A DNA stretch of 64,000 nt from Paraconexibacter antarcticus. GTDB taxonomy: Bacteria; Actinomycetota; Thermoleophilia; Solirubrobacterales; Solirubrobacteraceae. Below the pieces are notes generated by a model that was given only the letters and a program-made list of their open reading frames with translations, was not told where the DNA came from and made no database searches. Of this stretch, positions 45,012 to 53,876 are shown piece by piece; the stretch's first letter is position 1; each line of letters opens with the position of its first letter. Made by a program: the position numbers and the translations under genes. The stretch lies in contig NZ_CP098502.1 of the NCBI RefSeq assembly GCF_024220175.1, forward strand, positions 1,612,001 to 1,676,000. The letters run 5' to 3'.

Positions 45012-46468
45012 CGCTGTTTCCCGGCGAACAGCGCGCGCAGCGACCGGATCTGCCTACCCGATAGCGCCGGTGCGGCCGTCGGGGGCGCGGTAGGAGTGGG
45101 CAGCACACTGGTGGCGAGGTTGGGAACGTCCTGGCCGCGGCAGGGGACGTCGGGTCGTTGGGGCGGCAGCGCCGGTGGCATCTGTGGGCGCGAGCCGATC
45201 AGCGGACGCGGGCCCCGGGCGAAGAGATCCCCGGTCGACGGACCGCGGCCGAGCGACAAGGTCTGGTCGCCCTCCGACAGGCTGAAGCGCACATCCGGAC
45301 CGTCGCCGTCGAAGTTCTGCCCCGCGCTGTTGATCCCGACCGCGCCGCGGACGAGGTCCTGCCAGACCGGGACGCCGCTGCTGAGGTCACCGTCGTCGAT
45401 CTTGGATCGCAGGACCGGGACGACGTGGTCGCTGACGCACGAGCTCACGCGGCCGACCTTCCCCAGCAGGCCGGTGAGCGGCGGCGCGATCGCCTGCAGC
45501 TGGCGCAGCGCAGGGCTGAGGTCACGCTCGAGCCCGGCGAGTTCGGAGGGCTGGACGAGCCCGGACACCTGCCGCAGGAACGGCCGTGAGGCGTCGAGTG
45601 CACCTGGGGCGGCGCGCAGGGGCGGGCGCAGGTCGATGGCCAGGCGCCGGACCGTGGGCAGCGCCCGAGTGAGCGCCACCAGCGCGGGCGGTGCCTGCGA
45701 AGCCAGGAGGTTGAACTCGCTTATCGATTCTCCGAGGGCCTGCTGGTGCACGGCCGTGGTCCTCACGGTGCGCGCAAACCCGGAGATGAGGGCGCCAAGG
45801 GCGGCCTCGTTGCGCGCCAGGCCTGACGCCAGTCGGCCCGACTCGCGCAGGAAGGTCGGAAGGTCGTCCCGTCGCTCGCCGCGAAGCGCCGACGCGGTTC
45901 GGGCAAGGCCCAGAAGCGCCGGCTCGGCGACGGGGAAGGCCCGATTCAGCCCGGCGGCTCCGCCATGGCTGAGGCCGGCCGCGTACTCCCGGACGCCGTC
46001 CTGCAGCTGGCTGCGGACGTCGGTGCCCAGAATTCGCAGGACGCTGTCGATCCGCACTGCGGTGGCGGTCTGGGCCAGGGGGATCGTGTCGCCCTCGTTG
46101 AGCTGCGGGGCGCTTGGACTGCCGGGACGCAGATCCACGAAGAAGTTGCCCTCGAGGAAGAGCCGCGGCCTGATCGTCAGGGTCGCGTCACGGTGCAGCG
46201 GTCGCCCGCTGGCCTGGACGTTCATGGTCACCAGCGCGGTTCCGGCCGGGCCGCGGCGTACGGAGGCGACCTTGCCCACGTTGACGCCGGCGATGCGGAC
46301 CGGTGCACCCTTGGTGAGCTCCTGAGCGTCGCTGACGACGGCAGAGACCTGCCAATCGTGCGCCCACGGCAAGCGTTTGGTGTAGGCGAGGTAGGAGCCC
46401 GCCATCACGATCACGATCACGAGCAGACCGACGCGGAACGGGCTCGCGCCCTGTCCGTGGCGTCTCAT
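45008..46468 (-). CDS. MCE family protein, fourth of locus 2
   Basis: This 486-residue protein has an anchor (FRVGLLVIVIVMAGSYLAYT) and an MCE domain (GAPVRIAGVNVGKVASVRRG, then RLFLEGNFFVDLRPGSPSAP). The soluble tail has conserved features also present in the paralogue at 56598: GINSAGQNFDGDGPDVRF near residue 385 and QRPDVPCRGQDVPNLA with a Cys near the end. The ATG at 46468 overlaps the preceding stop (ATGA). Longer upstream starts would enter the neighbouring gene. Confidence 0.86.
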   Translation of the reverse strand: MRRHGQGASPFRVGLLVIVIVMAGSYLAYTKRLPWAHDWQVSAVVSDAQELTKGAPVRIAGVNVGKVASVRRGPAGTALVTMNVQASGRPLHRDATLTIRPRLFLEGNFFVDLRPGSPSAPQLNEGDTIPLAQTATAVRIDSVLRILGTDVRSQLQDGVREYAAGLSHGGAAGLNRAFPVAEPALLGLARTASALRGERRDDLPTFLRESGRLASGLARNEAALGALISGFARTVRTTAVHQQALGESISEFNLLASQAPPALVALTRALPTVRRLAIDLRPPLRAAPGALDASRPFLRQVSGLVQPSELAGLERDLSPALRQLQAIAPPLTGLLGKVGRVSSCVSDHVVPVLRSKIDDGDLSSGVPVWQDLVRGAVGINSAGQNFDGDGPDVRFSLSEGDQTLSLGRGPSTGDLFARGPRPLIGSRPQMPPALPPQRPDVPCRGQDVPNLATSVLPTPTAPPTAAPALSGRQIRSLRALFAGKQR

Positions 46469-47832
46469 CGGCCGCGCACCGAGGCCGGTCGTGAGGTGAG
46501 CTCCGTCGGCCCCTGGTTTCCGGGGAGCGTGCCGATCCGGCGGCCCGGCAGGTAGGGCTCGTTGCCGGCTTCGCAGTCGTCCGTGCGCATCGTCGGATAC
46601 GGGTTGACGTGCAGGTTGGCGACCGGACGTGGTTGCTGGAGCATCTCGTCGACCGGGGCGACCGGTGCAAAGCGGAACCACTTGCCGTTGCGATCGCCCT
46701 CCGTGGTGCCGGAGTCGACGTTGCGCATCCACAGGCCCAGGTAGTTGCAGTCGATCTGGAACGGCAGGATGTCCGGGAGCAGCCCGCGCAGCTCCCGCAC
46801 GACCGGCTGAAGGCGGCGCGCGGCACCGAGCGTGGCCGGTCGTCTGGCCAGCTCGTCAAGGCTGGTGAACGTATGGGACAGCTCGGCGGAGAGGGGGAGC
46901 GACGCGCGCAGGCGCGCGGGAGCAGAGGTGGTCACGTCCGCGAGCCGGCCGGCCGCGGGCCGCAGCAATGGCGTCGCCCCGCGGAGGGCTCTCGCCAGGC
47001 GTGCGGTCCGGGAGAGGACCGGAGCGGCGACCGCGAACGCGCGGGTTCCGACGACCTCCGTCGGCGGCAACTCCCGCAGGGTCGCGTCCAGCGACCCGTG
47101 CTCGGTGGCGACCGCCTCGAGCGTCCGGTTGAGGTGGGCGAAGGTCCGAGCCAGGTTCGGGGCGACGGGCGCCAACGTCCGGGTGATGTCGGCCAGGCCC
47201 ACCACGAAGCCGCCCAGGTCGGTGGACGGACGCGCCAGCCCCCGGGTGACGCGCGCGAGGCCGCGCGCGGCGCGCGGCAAGGCGGAGAGCGCGAGGTTGA
47301 GGTCGGGGCCGCGTCCGGCCAGGCCGCCTCCGAGCTCGTGGAGGAGACCCTGTGTGGCGCGGCGGGTCCTGGCGTCGAACGTGTTCAGCACCTGGTCCAG
47401 CTCGACGGGGCGCGCCTGGTGGCGACGGTCCAGGCGCTTGACGTCACCGGGTGCGGTGCCGGGGGTGAGCTCCAGGTATTTCAGCCCGAGCGGTGACTTC
47501 AGCCGTACGCGGACGCCCATGTCGCGGGCGAAGGGTGCGGCTCCGGTCTCGAGGCTGAGAACGGCCTTCGCCGACACCCGGCCGCGGGAGTCGACCTGCG
47601 GGCTCAGCGATTTGATGATCCCCACCCGCTGCCCCCCCATGCGGACCTCGTTGCCCACTAGGAGCCGGTCGGCATCCGGCAGGCTGACCGTGAGCTGCCG
47701 GGAGGGGACGAACGGCAGGCCGTTGTTCGCGTTGTAGGCGAGGAAGACCGCGACGACGACGACGAGCACGGTGACGGCACCCACCAGGACCGGATTCGCG
47801 GTGATGGACAAGGACCCCGGGCGACGTCTCAT
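46465..47832 (-). CDS. MCE family protein, third of locus 2
   Basis: This 455-residue protein has an anchor (LVGAVTVLVVVVAVFLAYNA) and an MCE domain with LVGNEVRMGGQRVGIIKSL and SPLGLKYLELTPGTAPGD. The tail contains CNYLGLWMRNVDSGTTEGDR and a second Cys before a GNEPYLPGRRIG motif. The paralogue at 58103 shares VVVVVAVFLAYNAN and GLPFVP almost exactly. Start and stop overlap both neighbours. Confidence 0.87.
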   Translation of the reverse strand: MRRRPGSLSITANPVLVGAVTVLVVVVAVFLAYNANNGLPFVPSRQLTVSLPDADRLLVGNEVRMGGQRVGIIKSLSPQVDSRGRVSAKAVLSLETGAAPFARDMGVRVRLKSPLGLKYLELTPGTAPGDVKRLDRRHQARPVELDQVLNTFDARTRRATQGLLHELGGGLAGRGPDLNLALSALPRAARGLARVTRGLARPSTDLGGFVVGLADITRTLAPVAPNLARTFAHLNRTLEAVATEHGSLDATLRELPPTEVVGTRAFAVAAPVLSRTARLARALRGATPLLRPAAGRLADVTTSAPARLRASLPLSAELSHTFTSLDELARRPATLGAARRLQPVVRELRGLLPDILPFQIDCNYLGLWMRNVDSGTTEGDRNGKWFRFAPVAPVDEMLQQPRPVANLHVNPYPTMRTDDCEAGNEPYLPGRRIGTLPGNQGPTELTSRPASVRGR

Positions 47833-49268
47833 GGCGAAAGGAGGTAGTCGAGGAGGTCGCCGACCGCATTGGCAGGGTCACTGATCCGCGGTGGCAGCGG
47901 GATGTCGGGCAGCCCCGGAATCCTGAGCTGCGAGGGCGGCGGCTGTTGCGCCGACGGCGGGGAAGCGGCCGACTGCTTGACGGTGGCCAGCGGGCGTGCG
48001 GGAACGGTTGCCGGGGGCACCCGAGAGGGCCGCTCTCGCGTGCGTCGTGGCTGGCCACGGACGTCGCCGCCGAAGTGCCCGTCGCACCCGGGGGTCGGGT
48101 AGGCGACGTAGACCGCACACGGGTTGAGGATGGCCTCGGCCACGGCGATGTGGCTGACCTTGTCAAAGCGGGCGAGGATCCCGGTGGCGTTGAAGAGGAA
48201 CTCCGTCGCGCCCTCCAGAACCCCGCGGGTGCGAAGGTTCTCGCCCAGCACACGCAGCGATTCCGCGACCGGGCGCGCGGTGCGGGCGAAGGTCCGCAGG
48301 CGGCGTACGATCGGCCGCGACGGGGCGATCGCCCGGCGTCCGGCAGCCGATGCGGAGGCCAGACGGTCCAGCGCCGGGCGCCCGTCACGCGCAAAGGCGG
48401 GCAGGCTGATGGCCAGACGGTTCAGCTGGGGGGCGGCGGCGCTCAGGTCCGCGACGATCGGGCGCACGGCGCGGGCGGTGTCGCCGAATCGGCTCAGGGC
48501 GGGCCGCCAGGTGCGCAGCAGCGCCGGTAGCCCGTGCAACCCGGACCGCAGATCACGCTGACGCCGGGCGGTGATCTCCGTTGTCCGCCGGGCGGAGGAG
48601 ACGAAGGCGGCGACGTGGTCGCGCCCGCGGTCCAGCGCCGTGAGGGTGTCATTCGCGTCCTGGATGAGCGGGGCGATCCGCGCTCGCTGTCCCTGGATCA
48701 CCTTGAGCATCTGGCGCGTTTGCTGCAGGGCAGGGTTGGCGCGGCGGACCACGGCGTTCACGTCGTCGGCTCGGCCGGCCAACCCAGCTCCGAGCTCGTT
48801 GAGCACGAGGCGAAGTCGCTCCGCCCGCGATGCCTTGAACGTGGCCAGGACGAGATCGATGTCGATCGGAGCGCTCGTTCGCTGCACCGGGACCGTCGGG
48901 AGCCCGTCGATCACGGGCAACTGCGGCGCGGTGGGCGTGCCCGGGGTGCACTGGATGAAGCGCTCTCCGATCAGGGACTGCGGTTCGATGCTGCAGGTGG
49001 CGTCAGCGCGGAACGGGGTGAAGCGCGGGTCCAGCTTCAGGACCACCCTGGCGCGCATCGACGGGTCGAGCGTCACCGAGGCGATCTGGCCGATCGCGAC
49101 CCCTCCGAGCTTGACGTCCTCGCCGGGCACGACGAACTGCGCGTTGTCGAAGGTCGCCGCGACCTCTCCGGCCCGCGAGGCCTCGTGGGAGGAGCCCGTC
49201 GCCAGCAGCCAGGCCGCGGCGGCGACCGTCGCGGCGATGGCGATGACGGGGATCGCCCGGCTCCTCAC
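47829..49268 (-). CDS. MCE family protein, second of locus 2
   Basis: This 479-residue protein has an N-terminal hydrophobic segment (AIPVIAIAATVAAAAWLLAT) without a lipobox Cys, and an MCE domain with VVPGEDVKLGGVAIGQIASV. The domain carries two Cys in DATCSIEPQSLIGERFIQC, which are conserved in the paralogue at 59476. The C-terminal 90 residues are Pro/Ser/Arg-rich, with a final helix (DPANAVGDLLDYLLSP). GTG 49268 overlaps the upstream stop (GTGA) and is preferred over an in-frame ATG at 49289. Confidence 0.85.
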   Translation of the reverse strand: MRSRAIPVIAIAATVAAAAWLLATGSSHEASRAGEVAATFDNAQFVVPGEDVKLGGVAIGQIASVTLDPSMRARVVLKLDPRFTPFRADATCSIEPQSLIGERFIQCTPGTPTAPQLPVIDGLPTVPVQRTSAPIDIDLVLATFKASRAERLRLVLNELGAGLAGRADDVNAVVRRANPALQQTRQMLKVIQGQRARIAPLIQDANDTLTALDRGRDHVAAFVSSARRTTEITARRQRDLRSGLHGLPALLRTWRPALSRFGDTARAVRPIVADLSAAAPQLNRLAISLPAFARDGRPALDRLASASAAGRRAIAPSRPIVRRLRTFARTARPVAESLRVLGENLRTRGVLEGATEFLFNATGILARFDKVSHIAVAEAILNPCAVYVAYPTPGCDGHFGGDVRGQPRRTRERPSRVPPATVPARPLATVKQSAASPPSAQQPPPSQLRIPGLPDIPLPPRISDPANAVGDLLDYLLSP

Positions 49269-50593
49269 GGGAACAACCCCGCGTCGCAAGGGACCCCCGG
49301 GCTCGCGAATGAGGCGTTCGAGCCGTCCGCGGCCGGGCCCGTAGCGGCGCCCGGGCAGCGCGCCAACTGGTTGCGCCGTTCGGACTTCCCGGCCACGGAC
49401 ACACCCAGCAGCGACGACAGGATGCCCGGTGTCTGGGTAGAGCCCGCGTAGATCATCGGCCGGACCCGTCCGTAATGACCGTTGGCGTCGTAGTACCCGA
49501 AGCTCCGGCCGCCGAACGTGCCGGTGAAGGCGTTGATGAGATCCGGGACGTACGGCCGCGTGCCGGCGACGATCGGCGCGACGTCGGTGAGCGCGCGCGC
49601 GGCCTCACGGAGGGCGGGCGCCCCGGTGCGGCTGAGCCGGGGTAGGGTGCGCAACGTCGTCATGGTCAGCGGGACGAGCCGCTCCGCGGAGGCAAGGGCC
49701 GTCCGAGCCGGAGGAAGGAGGGTGTGCAGGTTCCGGATGAGTGTGGCGAGACGGGGTGCCACCGGGCGCGCGAGGCGGAGCGTGGGCTGTAGCTCCCGGC
49801 CCGTGGCGTCGAGACGTTCGAGCGTGGCGGTGGTCTGGCCGAACGCTCCGGGGGCCCGCCGGAGCGCGGTTTGTAGATCGCGTCGCTTCGCAGCTAGCGT
49901 CGTGGCCGTGGTGGAGGCATCCCGGAGCGCGGAGTCCACCTCCGGGTTGTGCTGGGCCACGACGGTCATGACGCTGGCGGACTGCACGAGGAAACGCTCG
50001 AGGTTGGCGTCGTCACGGCCGACCTCATGCGCGGTGGTCGCGAGTTCGGTGAGCGCGGGATTCAGAGCGCGCAGGGCCCGGTTGGCGTCGGCGGCCCGGC
50101 CGCGGTAGATGGTCGCCGATCCGCTGAGCGCTGAGCGGAACGCCCGGCGGGTCTCGGCGTTGAGCACGGAGAACAGCTGGTCCAGCTCGACCGGCGCGCT
50201 TACGTCCGTCGCCGCGAGGGTGGCCCCGTCGTCGAGTTTCGGTTTGTTGTTCGGGCCGGGCAGGAGCGACACGTACCGACCGGCGACGCTCGACAGGGAG
50301 CTGAGGCGGATCTCCGCACGCGTCCCCTCGTGCAGGGGGAGCACGTCGGTGTCATCGACCTTGATCCGGATGATGGCCTGGTTGTCGGAGGCCAGATCGA
50401 TTGATTCCACAAGGCCGGCCTTGAAGCCGCCGACCTTCACGAGGTTGCCCTTCACGAGTTGCCCGGCGTTGGCCACCCGCAAGTCGAAGTGCTGTGCGTT
50501 GGACCCGCCAAGAAGAGCCACGGCGGCGACCGCTGCGCAAGCCAGCGCAGCTGCCGCGCACGCCGCGGCCGGTGATCGAGTGTGCGGCGCCAT
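49265..50593 (-). CDS. MCE family protein, first of locus 2
   Basis: This 442-residue protein has an Ala-rich N-terminal anchor (about residues 8-28) and an MCE domain with NAGQLVKGNLVKVGGFKAG and SSVAGRYVSLLPGPNNKP. The tail has FGGRSFGYYDANGHYGRVRP and two Cys residues near the end. The paralogue at 60900 shares ASQLVKGNLVQVGGVKVG and FGGTQAGYYDANGGYVRI. It begins the second mce set; the promoter lies in 50594-50640. Confidence 0.86.
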   Translation of the reverse strand: MAPHTRSPAAACAAAALACAAVAAVALLGGSNAQHFDLRVANAGQLVKGNLVKVGGFKAGLVESIDLASDNQAIIRIKVDDTDVLPLHEGTRAEIRLSSLSSVAGRYVSLLPGPNNKPKLDDGATLAATDVSAPVELDQLFSVLNAETRRAFRSALSGSATIYRGRAADANRALRALNPALTELATTAHEVGRDDANLERFLVQSASVMTVVAQHNPEVDSALRDASTTATTLAAKRRDLQTALRRAPGAFGQTTATLERLDATGRELQPTLRLARPVAPRLATLIRNLHTLLPPARTALASAERLVPLTMTTLRTLPRLSRTGAPALREAARALTDVAPIVAGTRPYVPDLINAFTGTFGGRSFGYYDANGHYGRVRPMIYAGSTQTPGILSSLLGVSVAGKSERRNQLARCPGAATGPAADGSNASFASPGVPCDAGLFP

Positions 50594-50886
50594 CCCGGAA
50601 CGAACCTAAACGATCACTCACCCAGAAAGCAAAGACGAACCATCGGTGGGCAGAAGCTGGCCGGGGCGAACGGCCAGCAAACGAGAGTCCCTGAGGTCGC
50701 TATGCCGCTGCTAATAGCTGCTCGGTAAAAAGACGTTGCGTCCCGCGCGCAGGGGTCAGGCGTTGATGAGCGGCCGTTCACGGCGGTGGCCGCCGGCATG
50801 CCGCATCGGTGAGAGCACCATCGTCGTCGCGGGGTTGGTGGTCGACGCGTACCGCCCCAGCCCGTGCTTTCGCCTGGCGGGCAGGC
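50594..50886. other. Intergenic region upstream of mce locus 2
   Basis: This 293-bp stretch separates the P450 gene from the first MCE gene of locus 2, both on the minus strand. The side next to the MCE gene holds AACGATCACTCA (50609-50620). On the minus strand, TAGGTT and TTGCTT are spaced like a -10/-35 pair around that motif. The rest contains no gene that I can support. Confidence 0.4.
50609..50620. promoter_or_regulatory. AACGATCACTCA motif, candidate operator of mce locus 2
   Basis: The motif differs at one base from AACGATCGCTCA next to the GAF-LuxR gene at 26061. It lies between likely -10 (TAGGTT) and -35 (TTGCTT) boxes on the minus strand, about 16-27 bases upstream of the MCE ATG. 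Confidence 0.4.
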
Positions 50887-52254
50887 TCAGCGTCGCCGTA
50901 TCGTCATGGCTCCCCGAGCCGGCACGAGCGTGAAGGCCCTACGACGGGTCTTCTCGGGCCGCTTGCCGGCGGGCTCGAGCATGGTCTGGGCCAGCACGCG
51001 TTGCAGCACCACCCGCATCTCCATGAGGGCGAAGCTCGCCCCGATGCACCGTCGCGTGCCGCCGCCGAAGGGCAGCCACTCGTACGTCCCCGGGCTGCGC
51101 CCGAGGAAGCGCTCCGGGCGGAATTCGGCGGACTGGGGGTAGAGCTCCTCGCGCCGGTGTACGAGGTGAACGGCGGGGACGACGGTCACCCCGGCGTCGA
51201 GCGCGTAGCCGCCGAGCTGGATCGGCCGGGTGAGCACCCGGAAGACGAACGGGATCACCGGTCGCACGCGCAGCGCCTCGTGGATGACGGCGTCGAGGTA
51301 CTCCTCATCCCCGGCCGCCACCGAGGCCCGCAGCTTCGCGAGCACGGCGGGATGACGGTAGAGGAGCTCCATGGTCCAGGACAGGCCGGTGGCCGTGGTC
51401 TCGTGCCCGGCCAGAAGCAGGGTCACCAGCTCGTCGCGGAGCTCGTGGTCCGTCATCGGCGTGCCGTTCTTGCGCCGAGCGAGGATGAGCATCGACAGGA
51501 TGTCTGGGCGCTGCTCGAGGTCGTCCGCCTTGCGCCGGTCGGCGATCTCGGCGTAGAGGAGCGCGTCGGTCCGGGCGACGGCCGCCTCGAACTCCGACCA
51601 CGCGCGGAACGGTCCCAGGTCGCGGCGGAACGCGGGCACCATGAGTCCGAGGCTGATGGCCGTCTCACCCGAGGTCGAGTCGACCAGGGCCTGGCGCAGT
51701 GCGTCGTAGCGCCCGCCGCGTTCCAGCCCGAAGACCGCGCGCATGATCACGTCGAGGGTGATGTCCGCCATCGGGCGACGCATGGGGAAGGGCTTCCCGA
51801 TCGGCCACGTGGCCACGGAGCGGTCGGTTTCCTCCGCGATGACGTCGGCGTACGCGCGTAGGCGCTCGCCGTGCAACGGCGGCAGCAGGAGGCGCCGGTC
51901 CTCCAGGTGCTCTGGGGCATCGAGGACGAGCAGCGAGTTTGGACCGCCGATCGGGGCGATCGTGGTGTACGCGGCCTCGCCGGCCTTGAGCATGTAGGGG
52001 TCGGCCTTGAACACCTCCTCGATGAGCTTCGGGTCGGCGACCATGACCATCCGGCCAGTGGCCAACCCGTGCAGCTTCGCCGAGAAGATGTCGCCGTAGC
52101 GGCGCCGGTTGCGCTCGAGGAAGCTTGTGGGGCTTCGCAGGAAGTCCGCGGTCTGCAGCCAGCCGGGCGCACGCGAACCGGGAACGGGACGGCCGCCGGT
52201 CGTGACGACGAGACGCGGCGGGGTGAGGGCGTCGGGGGTGATGGTGGTGCTCAT
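50887..52254 (-). CDS. Cytochrome P450 inside the minus-strand mce region
   Basis: This 455-residue P450 has an I-helix LLLAGHETTATGLSW, the ExxR helix (HEALRVRPV), FRPERFLG, and a heme loop FGGGTRRCIGASFALMEM. It is more like the CYP110/CYP135-type class than the two other P450s in the window. The ATG at 52254 overlaps the stop of the flavin monooxygenase gene (ATGA), so the two enzymes are one operon. Lying between two mce sets, it may oxidise the imported lipid. Electron partners are not encoded nearby. Confidence 0.9.
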   Translation of the reverse strand: MSTTITPDALTPPRLVVTTGGRPVPGSRAPGWLQTADFLRSPTSFLERNRRRYGDIFSAKLHGLATGRMVMVADPKLIEEVFKADPYMLKAGEAAYTTIAPIGGPNSLLVLDAPEHLEDRRLLLPPLHGERLRAYADVIAEETDRSVATWPIGKPFPMRRPMADITLDVIMRAVFGLERGGRYDALRQALVDSTSGETAISLGLMVPAFRRDLGPFRAWSEFEAAVARTDALLYAEIADRRKADDLEQRPDILSMLILARRKNGTPMTDHELRDELVTLLLAGHETTATGLSWTMELLYRHPAVLAKLRASVAAGDEEYLDAVIHEALRVRPVIPFVFRVLTRPIQLGGYALDAGVTVVPAVHLVHRREELYPQSAEFRPERFLGRSPGTYEWLPFGGGTRRCIGASFALMEMRVVLQRVLAQTMLEPAGKRPEKTRRRAFTLVPARGAMTIRRR

Positions 52255-53840
52255 ACGTACTCCTTGTCGTGGTGGGTGCGCGGCGCGCCGTCGGTGTCGG
52301 GCACCGGCGCGGCCGGTGCGGCCGGTGCGGTCTTGAAGTCGGCGAGGTCGAATTCGCGAAGGCGCCGTTTGAACGCGTTCGAGAAGGTGGGCCACAGCGT
52401 GCGGTTGACGCCTTGGGCGTCGAGGTACCAGCTCTTGCAGCCGCCGTCGACCCAGACCGTGCCGCTCAGGCGTGCCTGGATGTCGGCGTTGTAACGATGC
52501 TGGACGTCGGGCCGCACGTCGAGGCTCTGGAGGCGCTCGCGATCCATCGCCTGGAGCGCGTCGATGACGTAGACGAGCTGCGCCTCGATGATGTTGATCA
52601 TCGAGTTGTTGCCGAGCCCGGTGTTCGGCCCGATGATCAGGAAGTGGTTGGGGAACCCCGCGATCACGGTGCCCACGTACGCTTGAGGGCTGCCGGCCCA
52701 GACATCGGCGATGGATCGCCCGTCCGTGCCGACCACGCGCTCCATCACCGGGACCGAGAAGATGCGGAAGCCGGTGCCCAGGATGATCGTGTCGCAGCGG
52801 CGATGGACGCCGTCGGCGGTCACGATCCCGTCTACCACCACCTCACGGATCGGCGCGGTGACGAGCTCGACGTTCGGCTGGTCGAGCGCACGCAGGTAGT
52901 CGTTGGAGAGGATGATGCGCTTGCAGCCGATGCGGTACTTCGGCTGGAGCTTCGCGCGCAGAACCGGATCCCGGACCTGCCGGCGCAGGTGCCAGCGTCC
53001 CAGGGCCTCCGGGAGGGCGAGGAGGCGCTGGTCGTGTATCAGGCCAAGGAGCAGCGTCTCCGCCGTGTAGTAGATCGACGAGCGCAGCGCCCGTTGCACG
53101 AAGGGCAGGCGCCGGAACAGGCGCCGCTCCGCCTTGCTGTGCGCGCGGTCCGGGCGGGGCATCACCCAGCCCGGGGTCCGCTGGTAGACGTCGAGCTGCG
53201 CCGCCTCCTGCTGCACCGCAGGGACGAACTGCGCGGCCGAGGCCCCGGTGCCGATGACCGCGACCCGCCCCGAGCGCAGGGAATGGTCGTGACGCCACTG
53301 CGCGGAGTGGAACACCGCCCCCGCGAAGGAGTCGAGCCCGGGGATATCGGGTCGGGCCGGCTGGCTCAGGGGACCGGACGCCGAGATGATGCACTGGGCG
53401 GTGAGCGGCCCCTTGGAGGTCTCGAGCCGCCAGTGGCCGTGCTCCGGGTCCCAGTGCGCGGAGCGCACGTCGGTGCCGAAGCGGATGATCTCCCTGAGGC
53501 CGTGCTCGTCGGTGCACCGGCGAAGGTAGTCGAGGATCTCCGCCTGCGGCGCGAACATCCGGCTCCAGTCCGGGTTCAGCGCGAACGAGAATGAGTACAG
53601 GTGCGACGGGACATCACAGGCACACCCGGGATACGTGTTCTGGTGCCAGGTGCCGCCGACCTGTTCGGCCCGTTCGAGCACGACGACGTCGTCGATCCCG
53701 CTCTCGCGGAGTCGGATCGCCGCGCCGAGGCCGCCGAAGCCGGCCCCGATGATCGCGACGCGGACGTGGTCTCGGGACGGCGGCGGCTCGTCATCAGCGA
53801 TGAAACGATGAGACGCTGGATCAAGCTTTGTAACGGCCAT
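52251..53840 (-). CDS. Flavin-containing monooxygenase, Baeyer-Villiger type
   Basis: This 529-residue flavoprotein has an N-terminal FAD motif IIGAGFGGLGAAIRL near residue 30, the Baeyer-Villiger fingerprint FAGAVFHSAQW (FxGxxxHxxxW), and the NADPH Rossmann motif VIGTGASAAQ. The region GFPNHFLIIGPNTGLGNNS is typical. Such enzymes insert oxygen next to a ketone, as in ring opening of steroids or terpenes. It is translated with the following P450. Upstream, TACGAT lies six bases before the ATG, and AAGGAG lies twelve bases before it, so leaderless and led starts are both possible. The last MCE gene of locus 3 starts 37 bases upstream. Confidence 0.9.
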   Translation of the reverse strand: MAVTKLDPASHRFIADDEPPPSRDHVRVAIIGAGFGGLGAAIRLRESGIDDVVVLERAEQVGGTWHQNTYPGCACDVPSHLYSFSFALNPDWSRMFAPQAEILDYLRRCTDEHGLREIIRFGTDVRSAHWDPEHGHWRLETSKGPLTAQCIISASGPLSQPARPDIPGLDSFAGAVFHSAQWRHDHSLRSGRVAVIGTGASAAQFVPAVQQEAAQLDVYQRTPGWVMPRPDRAHSKAERRLFRRLPFVQRALRSSIYYTAETLLLGLIHDQRLLALPEALGRWHLRRQVRDPVLRAKLQPKYRIGCKRIILSNDYLRALDQPNVELVTAPIREVVVDGIVTADGVHRRCDTIILGTGFRIFSVPVMERVVGTDGRSIADVWAGSPQAYVGTVIAGFPNHFLIIGPNTGLGNNSMINIIEAQLVYVIDALQAMDRERLQSLDVRPDVQHRYNADIQARLSGTVWVDGGCKSWYLDAQGVNRTLWPTFSNAFKRRLREFDLADFKTAPAAPAAPVPDTDGAPRTHHDKEYV

Positions 53841-53876
53841 GCGTGGATCGTACTCCTTCCGGCGGGGTTGTCCACC

